Positions 47,027 through 56,444 are shown, numbered from the stretch's first letter. The stretch is DNA of 64,000 nt from JAJEDW01 sp963555775 (GCA_963555775.3 CAUVWY020000007.1:1-64000); one strand, 5' to 3'. Notes: generated by a model from the letters alone, not told the origin. A program made the numbers and translations.

Positions 47027-48359
47027 ACTCCTGTCGGGAGCGGCAAGCCCCGCCAGGTGTTAACCTGGGGCCCGTCTGGATTGGCTTCGGCTTGAATTTC
47101 TCGACCGCCTCAGGACATGGAGCGGCGTTCGGATCGAATGGGCCACAATAGAATGCCACGGTATTCATGGCGGTATCACCCCCGCCACCGACTCGACCTT
47201 CGACACTCGGTCTCAAGCCACAGACGTATTGACCCGCTGGAAAGAACACCGGATCGCTCCACTCGCCAAAGGGCCCGTTGTTGCTGAACTGTATCTCGGG
47301 TCCAGGGGATCGTGGGGCCGTCCCGAAGCCTTGGAGGATTTCCAGTGCTCGTTCCTCGCTGGCCGGTACCCGTTCCTCGACATGAACGTTCCCCAGCATG
47401 TCTTGAAGCCCCCATGCATTCGGCACCTTCTGACCCACCGGATGCGTGCGATCCCCGCTGTTGTCTCCGTGCCACGCGATCGCGTCGATGTTCCCATAGC
47501 GGTCCCCCGTCGTCCCCGCCCGCGCCGCGTACTCCCACTCCGCCTCGGTCGGCAAGCGGTACCGATTCCCCCCGGCCCGCCCGTTCAGACTCCCGATGAA
47601 CTCCTGCGCGTCATTCCAGGAAACGGTTTCCACCGGAAATTGCCCGCATCCGGAGAACTCCGAGGGATTCGTCCCCATCACCCCCTCTTCATCCCGCACA
47701 TTCAGAATGGCTCCGGCCGCGATCAGGGCCTCGATCGCGGCCGGATTTGGGTTCCTGAAGGCCGCCCAGTGCAAGGGCGTTACGCCAGCATCATTCGTCG
47801 CCGCCGGGTCAGCGCCAGCATCAAGGCAAGCGGTCACGTCCTCGACCGTCGCTGTCTCGAAGTACGCTTGCGTGTTCCACTCCGCGCAACTCATCCCCGC
47901 CACACCATCCTGTGAAGCCGAGGTGCTGCTATCGTCTCCAAAATCCATGGCCGCCTGCGTAGTCGCGGTTTGCCGGAACGCAGCTGCCGTCCGTTCCTCA
48001 ATTTCAGCTTGCGCCTTGTTCATCAATTCCAGAGCCTCGACATAGTGTGGGGCGTCGCGGCCCGCGGCCGCCAGACACGTCATGATCGATTCGAGCGCCT
48101 GCTCCGGCAGGTCTGCTGCGGCCGCCACTTGAGCGTACCTGAAGTGAAATTCATCCGGCAGGTCCATCTCCTGTTCATTCTGCAGGTCGAGAATCTTGTC
48201 TATTGCGGCCTGGGCGCCGGCGAGGTCCCCATCGCGGACGGCCTGCTGGACTTGCCGCATGTAGGAGTCCAAGAGGATCTCCGGCGGCAACTGGGCCGCT
48301 GCAACTGTGAAAAAACCCATTGAAACCAGAACAAGAACGCTACCGATCATTCCCCGCAC
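46989..48359 (-). CDS. Secreted chimeric protein: ankyrin repeats, FGE-sulfatase fragment and VMO-I-like domain; 3' end altered by IS3
   Basis: The start chosen is GTG at 48359 with AGGAGA about 6 nt upstream; it gives a signal peptide (VRGMIGSVLVLVSMGFF...AAA). Residues ~24-150 are helical and of unknown type. Ankyrin repeats follow (~162-228: GVTPLHWAAFRNPNPAAIEA), then a formylglycine-generating-enzyme-like piece (~229-326: YRLPTEAEWEYAARAGTTGD, GLQDMLGNV) that lacks its catalytic C-terminus. A segment like vitelline membrane outer layer protein I comes next (~362-412: CGLRPSVEGRVGGGGDTAMN). The last ~14 residues appear to be encoded by the end of an IS3 element. No enzymatic role can be assigned; binding is more likely. 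Confidence 0.65.
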   Translation of the reverse strand: MRGMIGSVLVLVSMGFFTVAAAQLPPEILLDSYMRQVQQAVRDGDLAGAQAAIDKILDLQNEQEMDLPDEFHFRYAQVAAAADLPEQALESIMTCLAAAGRDAPHYVEALELMNKAQAEIEERTAAAFRQTATTQAAMDFGDDSSTSASQDGVAGMSCAEWNTQAYFETATVEDVTACLDAGADPAATNDAGVTPLHWAAFRNPNPAAIEALIAAGAILNVRDEEGVMGTNPSEFSGCGQFPVETVSWNDAQEFIGSLNGRAGGNRYRLPTEAEWEYAARAGTTGDRYGNIDAIAWHGDNSGDRTHPVGQKVPNAWGLQDMLGNVHVEERVPASEERALEILQGFGTAPRSPGPEIQFSNNGPFGEWSDPVFFPAGQYVCGLRPSVEGRVGGGGDTAMNTVAFYCGPFDPNAAPCPEAVEKFKPKPIQTGPRLTPGGACRSRQELNRPGFPGGSIS

Positions 48360-48771
48360 GGTGTCTCTCCTATCGCAACTGTTTCCCTGGGGCGTGTGGG
48401 CATGCACGGTTGCAGCCGCTGCCGTCGACGCATCGCTTCAACGGCGCCTCGTCTCGCCCTTCGCTCGCCGCTCCATACTCCGACCCGGCGGCGCGCTCCC
48501 GGCAGGCCGGCCCGCCACGCGCCCACCATCGCGGTCGTCCAACCTCGCTCCAACCGAAGGCGATCGCCAAAGCATGCCGACCCAGCCAACCGACACTAAC
48601 AGAAATTTCGTGACTTTTGCATGACGTTATGACCATATTATGTGCTTTTTACGTGACTGCAACGGAACACGTTTTACCATTGGCATCCGTGGAGCTCGGG
48701 ATGGTCCGGTTCCGGCTCCAGCGGCAACGTCGACCTGGCAGTCTTCGGCCAGAGTTCGATGAGGTAGAGAC
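48360..48771. other. 412-bp intergenic region with repeated TGAC boxes
   Basis: No gene is seen between the divergent chimeric gene and the sensor-kinase gene. The part next to the kinase is AT-rich and has TGAC at 48611, 48622, 48630 and 48654. The first two are 11 bp apart, a spacing known for OmpR/PhoB-type sites. They may bind the kinase's own DNA-binding domain; this is inference. Confidence 0.35.
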
Positions 48772-51126
48772 TTGACCCGTTCCGACGACCTACGGCGAGA
48801 GAACACGCTGCTGCGGGACCGCATGTCCGGACTGAGCGCGGCGAGCTTGCGCATCAACGCGAGCCTCGACCTCGAGACCGTACTGCGCGAAGTCGTGGAG
48901 AGCGCCCGCGAGCTGACCGGCGCCCGCTACAGCACCATCGTGACCATCGACGAGACGGGGCAACCCCAGGACTTCGTCACCTCCGGCCTGAAGGAAGAGG
49001 AGCACCGGCAGCTGCGCGAGTGGCCCGACGGACCGCGGCTCTTCGAGCACTTCCGCGACCTTCCGGGCGCGCTGAGACTGCCCGACGTGCGCGCCTATGT
49101 ACGCTCGCTCGGTTTCTCCTCGGACCTGTTGCCGTTCAAGATCTTCCAGGGCACGCCGATGCGGCATCGGGGCGTGCACGTCGGCAACTTTTATCTCGCC
49201 GAAAAGGAGGGTGGCGAGGAGTTCACGAGCGAGGACGAGGAAATCCTGGTGCTGTTCGCCTCGCAAGCCGCAACGGCCATCGCCAATGCGCGCACCTATC
49301 GCGACGAGCAACGCGCGCGCGGCGACCTGGAGGCTCTGGTCGAGACCTCGCCCGTCGGTGTCCTGGTCTTCGATGCGAAGACCGGCAACCTGGTGTCGCT
49401 CAATCGCGAGTCGAAACGGATCGTGGAGAGCCTGCGCATGACGGGTCGCCCTCCGGAAGATTTGCTGGAGGTGATCACCTGCCGGCGCGCCGATGGGCGC
49501 GAGATTGCCCTCGACCGATTCCCGCTCGCCGGCCAGTTGAGCAGCGCCGAGACGGTCCGCGGCGAGGAGATCGTGCTCTCAACCCCCGACGGTCGCAGCG
49601 TCAAGACGCTGATCAACGCCACACCGATCCACGCCGAGGACGGCACGGTTCGATCGGTGGTCGTGACCATACAGGACTTGGCGCCGCTCGAGGAGCTGGA
49701 CCGAATGCGGGCCGAATTCCTGGGGATGGTGAGCCACGAGTTGCGCACGCCGCTCACCTCCATCAAGGGCTCGACGGCCACGGTGCTGGGCCGCTCGCGG
49801 GCGTTCGGTCCGGCCGAGATGCTGCAGTTCTTCCGGATCATCGACGAACAAGCCGAGCACATGAGCGGCCTGATTGGCGACCTGCTGGATGCGGGGCGCA
49901 TCGAAACGGGCACCCTATCGGTCTCGCTCGAGCCCTCGGAGGTGGGGGCGCTGGCGGAGCAGGCGCGGAACACGTTCCTCAGCGGAGACGGCGGGCACAC
50001 GGTTCTCATCGATCTTCCGCAGGACCTGCCCCGAGTGACCGCCGACCGGCAGCGCACCGTCCAAATCCTGAACAACCTGTTATCCAATGCGGCCAAGCAC
50101 TCTCCCGAGTCGTCGCCCATCCGGGTCGCCGCCGAACGCGGCGGCGTTTACGTCGCCGTCTCGGTCTCGGACCAGGGTCGAGGCATCGCACCGGACCGAC
50201 TCCCGCACCTGTTCCGAAAATACGCCGGCGCCGGCGGTGGGAAACGGGGTGTCGAAGGTGGCCTGGGCCTGGCCATCTGCAAGGGGCTGGTCGAGGCCCA
50301 GGGAGGACGCATCTGGGCCGGGAGCGGCGGCGTGGGTCAGGGCGCGGAGTTCACTTTCACGATTCCGGTGACCGAAGAAGCCGGCGGTGAGGGCGCCGCG
50401 GCGGAGGGCGCCCCGCGTCGAGCGGGGGCGCAACGGCAAGGGCGGGAACAGGCGCGCATCCTTGTAGTGGACGATGACCCGCTGGCGCTGTTCTACATCC
50501 GGGAGGCGCTTACCGCCGCGGGCTACTCCGCCATTGCCACGGGCGAACATCGGGATCTGTCCCGCATCATCCATGCGGAGAATCCCCACCTGGTCCTGCT
50601 CGACCTGATGCTGCCCGGAACCGACGGCATCGAGCTGATGGAACGTGTTCCCGAGCTGTCCGATCTGCCGGTCATCTTCATCTCCGCCTATGGACGGGAC
50701 GAGACGATCGCGCGGGCTCTGGAGACCGGCGCCGCGGACTACATCGTGAAACCATTCTCGCCGACCGAGCTGACAGCTAGGATCCGTGCGGCGCTGCGAC
50801 GGCGCGCCGAGCCCGAACCGTTCGTGCTGGGGGAGCTGGCCATCGACTACGACCGGCGCCGGGTGACCGTGGCCGGAAGCCCGGTGGAATTGACGGCCAC
50901 CGAATACGATCTGCTCCGTGTGCTCGCTCTCAACGCGGGACGGGTAGTGACGCGCGAAACCCTCCTGCGCCAGCTTTGGGGCCGGTCGAACGCCGACGAC
51001 CCGCAGGCGCTGCGCGCCTTCGTGAAGAAGCTCCGCCGCAAGCTGGGCGATGATGCAGCCCGGCCCGTCTATATTGAGAACGTGCGCCGGGTCGGCTACC
51101 GTATGGCGGGGCCGAGCGACCGGTGA
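48772..51126 (+). CDS. Single-chain two-component regulator: GAF-PAS-histidine kinase-receiver-OmpR winged helix
   Basis: This 784-residue protein joins a complete sensor kinase and its response regulator. Order: GAF (~25-170), PAS (~180-310), HisKA with MVSHELRTPLTS (His322), HATPase with NNLLSNAAKHS, DQGRGI and GGLGLAIC, an Ala/Gly/Arg linker (~550-565), receiver with Asp611 in LVLLDLMLPG, and an OmpR/PhoB winged helix (~690-780, TEYDLLRVLALNAG to NVRRVGYRM). No membrane segment is seen, so it is probably cytoplasmic. The start is TTG with GAGGT 7 nt upstream. GC content is visibly higher than in the housekeeping genes, suggesting transfer. The signal and targets are unknown. Confidence 0.88.
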   Translation: MTRSDDLRRENTLLRDRMSGLSAASLRINASLDLETVLREVVESARELTGARYSTIVTIDETGQPQDFVTSGLKEEEHRQLREWPDGPRLFEHFRDLPGALRLPDVRAYVRSLGFSSDLLPFKIFQGTPMRHRGVHVGNFYLAEKEGGEEFTSEDEEILVLFASQAATAIANARTYRDEQRARGDLEALVETSPVGVLVFDAKTGNLVSLNRESKRIVESLRMTGRPPEDLLEVITCRRADGREIALDRFPLAGQLSSAETVRGEEIVLSTPDGRSVKTLINATPIHAEDGTVRSVVVTIQDLAPLEELDRMRAEFLGMVSHELRTPLTSIKGSTATVLGRSRAFGPAEMLQFFRIIDEQAEHMSGLIGDLLDAGRIETGTLSVSLEPSEVGALAEQARNTFLSGDGGHTVLIDLPQDLPRVTADRQRTVQILNNLLSNAAKHSPESSPIRVAAERGGVYVAVSVSDQGRGIAPDRLPHLFRKYAGAGGGKRGVEGGLGLAICKGLVEAQGGRIWAGSGGVGQGAEFTFTIPVTEEAGGEGAAAEGAPRRAGAQRQGREQARILVVDDDPLALFYIREALTAAGYSAIATGEHRDLSRIIHAENPHLVLLDLMLPGTDGIELMERVPELSDLPVIFISAYGRDETIARALETGAADYIVKPFSPTELTARIRAALRRRAEPEPFVLGELAIDYDRRRVTVAGSPVELTATEYDLLRVLALNAGRVVTRETLLRQLWGRSNADDPQALRAFVKKLRRKLGDDAARPVYIENVRRVGYRMAGPSDR

Positions 51127-51297
51127 AGGCTTGCCGCACTGACCGGACGGACGGCGTGGAGGCGCTGTCGAGGCTGGGGTCTTCGAATGGTCCGACTTCC
51201 CCGGATGGATATACCGGCTCACCCTGGAAAGATCGGAGGCGGTGACGGTCGAACAGTCCCTGGCCGAACCCCGCGGGGTTCTGCGGCGGACTGGTAC

Positions 51298-52146
51298 TCA
51301 CAACACGTCCGCGAACGCCCTCTTCGAACGTCGAAAGAAAAGGGCGCCACCGAGGAAAACTGCCGCTGTCCACGCCATCAGCACGGCGACGTCCTCGATC
51401 GGCGGCGGTGGAAGTTCCAGGAAGGCGCTGCGATAGCCGGCCAGAATCGTGGACAGGGGATTCAACGCCAGTACCAATCGGTATCTTTCGGGAACCATGG
51501 CGGCTGGATAAAAGACCGGCGTAAACCAGAACCAGAAAATCATCAGGACGTTCAGCACTTGGCCCGTGTCGCGAAAGAAAACGTTCAGGCTGGCCACCAG
51601 CCAGCCCAATCCCTGAGACAACACCACCAGGACAGGCAGGTACAGCAACACCCAAAATACGGACAGTTGCAGCGTTCCCGAAAACACGAGGACGGCCAAC
51701 AATATCGCCAACCCGATCAGGTGATGGATCAGGTTGGAAATCATGACCGCGATCGGCAGAACTTCGGATGGAATCACGGTCTTGGTGACCAGGTTGGCGT
51801 TCTCGGTCACTGAAGTACAATTCCGCAAAACGGTATCGCTGAACATGATCCAGGGCACGATTCCCGAAAACAGGTATAACGCGAAGCTTTCAGTGCCGTA
51901 ATTTTCGAGGCCGAAGCGCTGCTCGAAGACAATCGAAAAAACGAAGTGGTAGCAGATGAGAAGAACGATGGGGTGGACGATGGACCAGAAAAAGCCTCCG
52001 ATCGACCCGACGTAACGGCTTTTGAGATCGCGAAGGACGAGGTTCCGCAACAGATTGCGGCTGGACTTCAGTCGCAGCAAGAAAAACCTGAGATCCGTAA
52101 AGGTCATCCGCGGCCCGTCATTCGGCAACGCCTCCCGGACAACCAT
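51298..52146 (-). CDS. ABC-2 type permease for polysaccharide export (Wzm/TagG-like)
   Basis: An integral inner-membrane protein with six predicted membrane segments. RNLVLRDLKSRYVGSIGGFF is the typical start of O-antigen or teichoic-acid export permeases, and GLGWLVASLNVFFRDTGQVL the typical loop. The start chosen is ATG at 52146 (282 residues); ATG 52107 is an alternative. These permeases need an ATPase (Wzt/TagH), usually the next gene, but none is present within the window. The divergent neighbour at 52262 is a glycosyltransferase, which fits a glycan export locus. Confidence 0.85.
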   Translation of the reverse strand: MVVREALPNDGPRMTFTDLRFFLLRLKSSRNLLRNLVLRDLKSRYVGSIGGFFWSIVHPIVLLICYHFVFSIVFEQRFGLENYGTESFALYLFSGIVPWIMFSDTVLRNCTSVTENANLVTKTVIPSEVLPIAVMISNLIHHLIGLAILLAVLVFSGTLQLSVFWVLLYLPVLVVLSQGLGWLVASLNVFFRDTGQVLNVLMIFWFWFTPVFYPAAMVPERYRLVLALNPLSTILAGYRSAFLELPPPPIEDVAVLMAWTAAVFLGGALFFRRSKRAFADVL

Positions 52147-52261
52147 AGAAGATGGCGGAGTGGTTTTCAATCTCCGAGCCCGGTCGAAGATCGAACCATG
52201 TGTACAATATAGCGACCTCCGGCGGAGCTGCCATGTATCGCTGCCCGGAATCCGACCTGCC

Positions 52262-54499
52262 ATGACGCACTCTTCCAACGAAAGCCTGCAATCCAGAGTC
52301 CGGCGACTCGAACATGAACTGGCAAGCATCACCAGTTCCCGGTCGTGGCGTTGGACCGAATACCTGCGCAGGTGGGCCAACCGCTTCAGGAAACTGATCG
52401 GCGTTCCGAAACCCGGCGCCGGCGCCCCGCCGCTCGCTGAAGATCCGCCACCCGTTGAACATCCGCCTGCCGACACACGGACTGACGCCAAGTCCCGATT
52501 CACGACATTGGCCGACGCCTTTCTTCAAGAATTTCTGGCATCGGGCCACCGGATGCGCCTGGAGACCTCCGACGCGCCCCTGGTCTCCATCATCCTTGTC
52601 GTCTGGAACCGTGCGGAATTGACCCTGCAGTGCATTCGATCGATCGCGGAACTGCGGAACCCGCCCTTCGAACTGCTCGTGGTCGACAACAACTCCACGG
52701 ATCAGGCGCCCGAACTGTTGTCCCGAATCGAGGGCGCCCGGCACATCCGAAACGATCGGAACGTATACTTCGTGCCGGCCGTGAACCAGGCGGCCAACCT
52801 CGCGCGAGGCAAGTATCTTTTGTTGCTCAACAGCGACGCGATCCTGCTGCCCGGCGCGTTGGAGACCTCCGTGGAAACGCTGGAGAGCGCGGACGACATA
52901 GGCGCGGTCGGCGGCAAGATCGTTCTATTGGACGGCAGCCTTCAGGAAGCGGGAAACATTGTCTGGCGTGACGGATCATGCGCCGGGTACGGTCGCGGTG
53001 AGGACCCCCGCGCGCCCGCGTTCATGTTTCGCCGGGATGTCGACTACTGCTCGGGCGCCTTCCTGCTGACGCGGCGGGACGTGTTTGAACGGATGAATGG
53101 GCTCGACGAGATATTCAAACCGGTCTACTACGAGGAAACCGACTACTGCCTTCGCCTCCGCGACGCCGGATACCGTACGGTCTACGAACCGCGCTCGGTT
53201 GTGCTGCACTACGAGTTCGGCTCCAGTACGCCCGAAAATGCCGCAGAGAAGCAAGGGCGAAACCAGAAGACATTCGCCGACCGGCACCGGGAAAGGCTGC
53301 GGCAACACTCCTCGGCCGGCCCGGAACATGTACTCGAAAACCGGGACGCCAACCGGACACGGAAGCGTGTTCTGGTCATCGACGACCGCATTCCGCACCC
53401 TCACCTCGGCTCGGGTTTCCCACGGGCAAACAGAATCCTGAAACGTCTGGTCGACTGGGGGTTTTCGGTAACGCTGTACCCTCTGGCTGTCATTTCTGAA
53501 GAATGGGAGCGTGTGTACCGGGACATTCCCCGCGAGGTCGAGGTGATGCTCGAGTGGGGAGAATCGAACCTCGAGTCCTTCCTCACCCAGCGACTGGGGT
53601 TTTACGACACCATCATCGTAAGCAGACCGCACAACATGGTCCGGATGCGCCAGGTGATCGAGCGGAATCCGGCCCTGGTCTCGGAGGCGGCTCTGGTCTA
53701 CGACGCCGAGGCGCTGTTCGCGTTCCGCGAGGCCAAACAACTTGAATTCAAGGGGCTCGCGGGAGCGAACGAACTCGAAACACGGGTCGAAGCCGAGGTG
53801 GACCTGGCCCGCGTCGCGGACAGCATCATATCGGTCTCGCCCAAAGAAGCCAGCGAATTCCTGAATCGAGGGATCGAATCGGTCCACGTCCTGGGACACG
53901 CGCACGATGTCGGCGAAACCGAACCGGCATTCAGCGGTCGAACGGGTTTCCTGTTCGTGGGCGCGATCCACGAGACCGATACACCGAATGGGGACTCCAT
54001 TCTTTGGTTCGTCAAGGAAATTCTCCCCCGGATCCGGGAGTCGGACCCGACCGCCTTCCTGAGCGTCGTCGGCGTTATAAACTCCAGGGAAGTGTCCGCG
54101 CTGGCTTCCGACTGCGTCCGCATCCTCGGCCCAGCGGACGACCTGAGGACACACTACGAACAGGCTCGCGTGTTTATCGCTCCAACGCGTTTTTCCGCCG
54201 GTTTACCGCACAAGGTGACTGAGGCCGCGGCACAGGGAATACCCGTGGTCGCGACCTCGTTGCTGGCCGAACAACTGGCCTGGCACGACGAGCAAGAGTT
54301 GCTTGTGGGCGATACGCCCGACCAGTTCGCCCGCCAATGCCTGCGCCTGAACACCGATTCGAACGAGTGGAACCGCATACGCGGGAATGCATTGGCAAAG
54401 GTGCGGGAAGAGTGCTCCGCCGACCGCTTCGACCGAACTCTTCACGAGTTGATGGAATCCAGCGCCGAACAAGCCCGGCGCCGCCAGGCTTCGGTTTAG
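52262..54499 (+). CDS. Two-domain glycosyltransferase (GT2 plus GT-B)
   Basis: This 745-residue protein starts at ATG 52262 (MTHSSNESLQSRVRRLEHEL). A short coiled coil and Pro-rich linker lead into a GT2 domain (~106-330: SIILVVWNRAELTLQCIRSI, VVDNNSTDQAPELL, LLLNSDAILLPGALE, YYEETDYCLRLRDAGY). A GT-B-type glycosyltransferase follows (~355-725: VLVIDDRIPHPHLGSGFPRA, IAPTRFSAGLPHKVTEAAAQ). It probably adds two sugars to a surface polysaccharide. Donor and acceptor are unknown. It is divergent from the export permease. Its TAG stop is the first triplet of repeat R4. Confidence 0.85.
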   Translation: MTHSSNESLQSRVRRLEHELASITSSRSWRWTEYLRRWANRFRKLIGVPKPGAGAPPLAEDPPPVEHPPADTRTDAKSRFTTLADAFLQEFLASGHRMRLETSDAPLVSIILVVWNRAELTLQCIRSIAELRNPPFELLVVDNNSTDQAPELLSRIEGARHIRNDRNVYFVPAVNQAANLARGKYLLLLNSDAILLPGALETSVETLESADDIGAVGGKIVLLDGSLQEAGNIVWRDGSCAGYGRGEDPRAPAFMFRRDVDYCSGAFLLTRRDVFERMNGLDEIFKPVYYEETDYCLRLRDAGYRTVYEPRSVVLHYEFGSSTPENAAEKQGRNQKTFADRHRERLRQHSSAGPEHVLENRDANRTRKRVLVIDDRIPHPHLGSGFPRANRILKRLVDWGFSVTLYPLAVISEEWERVYRDIPREVEVMLEWGESNLESFLTQRLGFYDTIIVSRPHNMVRMRQVIERNPALVSEAALVYDAEALFAFREAKQLEFKGLAGANELETRVEAEVDLARVADSIISVSPKEASEFLNRGIESVHVLGHAHDVGETEPAFSGRTGFLFVGAIHETDTPNGDSILWFVKEILPRIRESDPTAFLSVVGVINSREVSALASDCVRILGPADDLRTHYEQARVFIAPTRFSAGLPHKVTEAAAQGIPVVATSLLAEQLAWHDEQELLVGDTPDQFARQCLRLNTDSNEWNRIRGNALAKVREECSADRFDRTLHELMESSAEQARRRQASV

Positions 54500-54770
54500 C
54501 CCACCTTTCTCATTGGATCTCGTCGCGAAGAGTCGGAGACGCCGTCAGTCCAAGGGCGCATGTCCATGCGCCCAGTCCAAGGGCGCGTGGCCTGCACGTT
54601 CATGCAATCTCTTTGGCGGGCATCTCTCCCTGTTCCTGCGCGCGGCAGCGCGCCCTGGCGCGTGGTGCGCGCCGGTATACGCGCCACGCCCGCTCTTCCT
54701 CCCCCGCGCCCGTCGTACCGGCCCGGGCAACGGTGTGCCGTCAACCTGGCATCTCGCACACGCTCCCCAG
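54497..54770 (+). repeat. R-family dispersed repeat, copy R4 (left arm) and GC-rich tail
   Basis: The left arm TAGCCCACCTTTCTCATTGG continues to GACGCCGTCAG (54497-54548). A core with a doubled AGTCCAAGGGCGC module and other GCGCGC runs follows. No clear right arm was found, so this copy is partial or diverged. It fills the gap between the glycosyltransferase and the decarboxylase. Confidence 0.55.
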
Positions 54771-56307
54771 TCATGGATCCTCAACTTTCGATCCGGCCTG
54801 CGAAACCGCCGACAACGCATCCCTCCCGAACCGCTCGACAACCTCCAGCGTCTCGCGCACATCGTCCCAGGTCGTCGTGTAGTTGACGATGCAGAGCCTG
54901 AGCGAAAACGTCCCGCGGAGAAGCGTCGACGACATGAACGCGCGATCTTCCCAGAAGACGCGGGCGAGCACGGTCCTGTTGACCTCGTCGAGAACTGCTT
55001 CGCCTGTGCCGTTGTCCGCGGGGTTGACCCGGAAACACACGATGCCCAGCGATGCCGGGTTCAGTACCTCCAGGACCGGACTGGCCCGCACGTATGCCTC
55101 GGCCCGGGCCGCCAACTCCATCCCCTTCGACACGGCCCGTCGGAGCGCGGTCATCCCGAAGGTCTGGATCGTCATCCACACCTTGAGGGCCCGAAACGAG
55201 CGGCTCAGTTGCAGGCCGCGGTCCGAGAAGTTTGGGTGGTTCGCGCCCCATACCGTGTCCTGGAGCATATCGTGGTGCAACCCGAAGGCCCTCTCGAGGG
55301 TGCGTGTGTCCTTCACCAGTAGGCTGCCGGCCTCGTAAGGCTGGAAGAACCACTTGTGGGCGTCCAGCCCGATCGAGTCGGCCCGCTCGATCCCGCCGAG
55401 CAGACGCTTGCCCTCCTCGGTCAGTACCGCGAATCCTCCGTACGCGGCGTCGACATGGAGCCAAATGCCTTCCGCCTCGCAGTAGTCGGCCATCGCGTCG
55501 AGCGGATCGATGGCGCCCGTGCTGCCCGCGCCGGCGTTGGCGACCACCGCGATGGGATGGAACCCCGCGGCGCGGTCGGCGGCCACCTCTTTTCGAAGCG
55601 CCTGCATGTCCATACGGAAGTGCCCGTCGCTTGGAACGGTGCGAATGCATTCGGGCCGGACCCCGACGATCATCGCCGCCCGGCTGACCGTGCTATGGCA
55701 CTGATCGCTCATGAAAAGGGTCGCCCGGTCGGGATGCCCTGCGGCTTCACGCGCCGCGACGAAGGCGTCGACGCTGGCTGCCGAAGCCCCGCTGGTAAAC
55801 AGCCCGCCCGCGCTCTCCGGATAGCCGACCCAGCGCCGGAACCAATCGATGACAACCAGTTCGATCTGGCTCGGACCGCTGGCCACCAGCCAGGTGCATT
55901 CGTTGATGTGATACCCGGCGGCCATGAAGTCGGCCAGCACGCCGGGCCACGTGGGCGACGATGGGACAAACCCGAAACAACGCGGGTGGTCTATCCGCGT
56001 CGCAACGGGCAAAATCTCTCGCGCGGCCGGCTCGATGACCTCCATTGGGGGTCGTCCCTCGTCGGGAGCATTCTCTAGTAGCCGGCCATCCAACTCCTGC
56101 CTGAACTCTCCGTCCCACGCATTTTCTCCGGGCGGGCTCGATCCGTTCCACCACGAGTTCCGCAGCCTTTCGCGGGAGATCGAGCATGAGCGCGGGTTCC
56201 ATCCGAAGGCCATCGATCCCATCCGTGTTTGGGCGACTACCCGCCTCCTCGGCGCCTCGTGTCGAAGCGTCCCTCGGCTCTGGTTGTGACCCGGACCGTT
56301 TCGACAT
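54771..56307 (-). pseudogene. PLP-dependent amino-acid decarboxylase with an apparent 1-bp frameshift
   Basis: A group II (aromatic-L-amino-acid type) decarboxylase. The body from GENAWDGEFRQELDGRLLEN on is intact, with the PLP lysine in LDAHKWFFQPYEAG, plus HVDAAYGGFAV and SRSFRALKVWMTIQTFG. The likely true start is ATG 56307 with GGAGG 8 nt upstream (MSKRSGSQPEPRD...), giving DLPRKAAELVVERIE. That frame then leaves register at a CCCGCCC run near 56127-56140, and one extra C would explain it. The downstream frame can be read from ATG 56222 but then begins with unconserved residues. It may be a recent pseudogene or a sequencing error. Substrate is unknown. Confidence 0.75.
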
Positions 56308-56444
56308 GATCAATTCCTCCAATCTCTTCCCCGGCCGCCGTTTCAATTCCGGTGCTTTGCCGCCGAATTCGGACAGCTTCCGCGCATGCCGGGTTTCGCA
56401 AATCATTCCGGACTGTGCGGTGAACGTTGACCGGGTCTTCGAAT

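Noticed and set aside
54496..54774. Small frames encoding a DGVSDSSRRKP-type peptide (also near 25300 and 40500)
   Set aside because: They are translations of the R repeat arms at each location, not independent genes.
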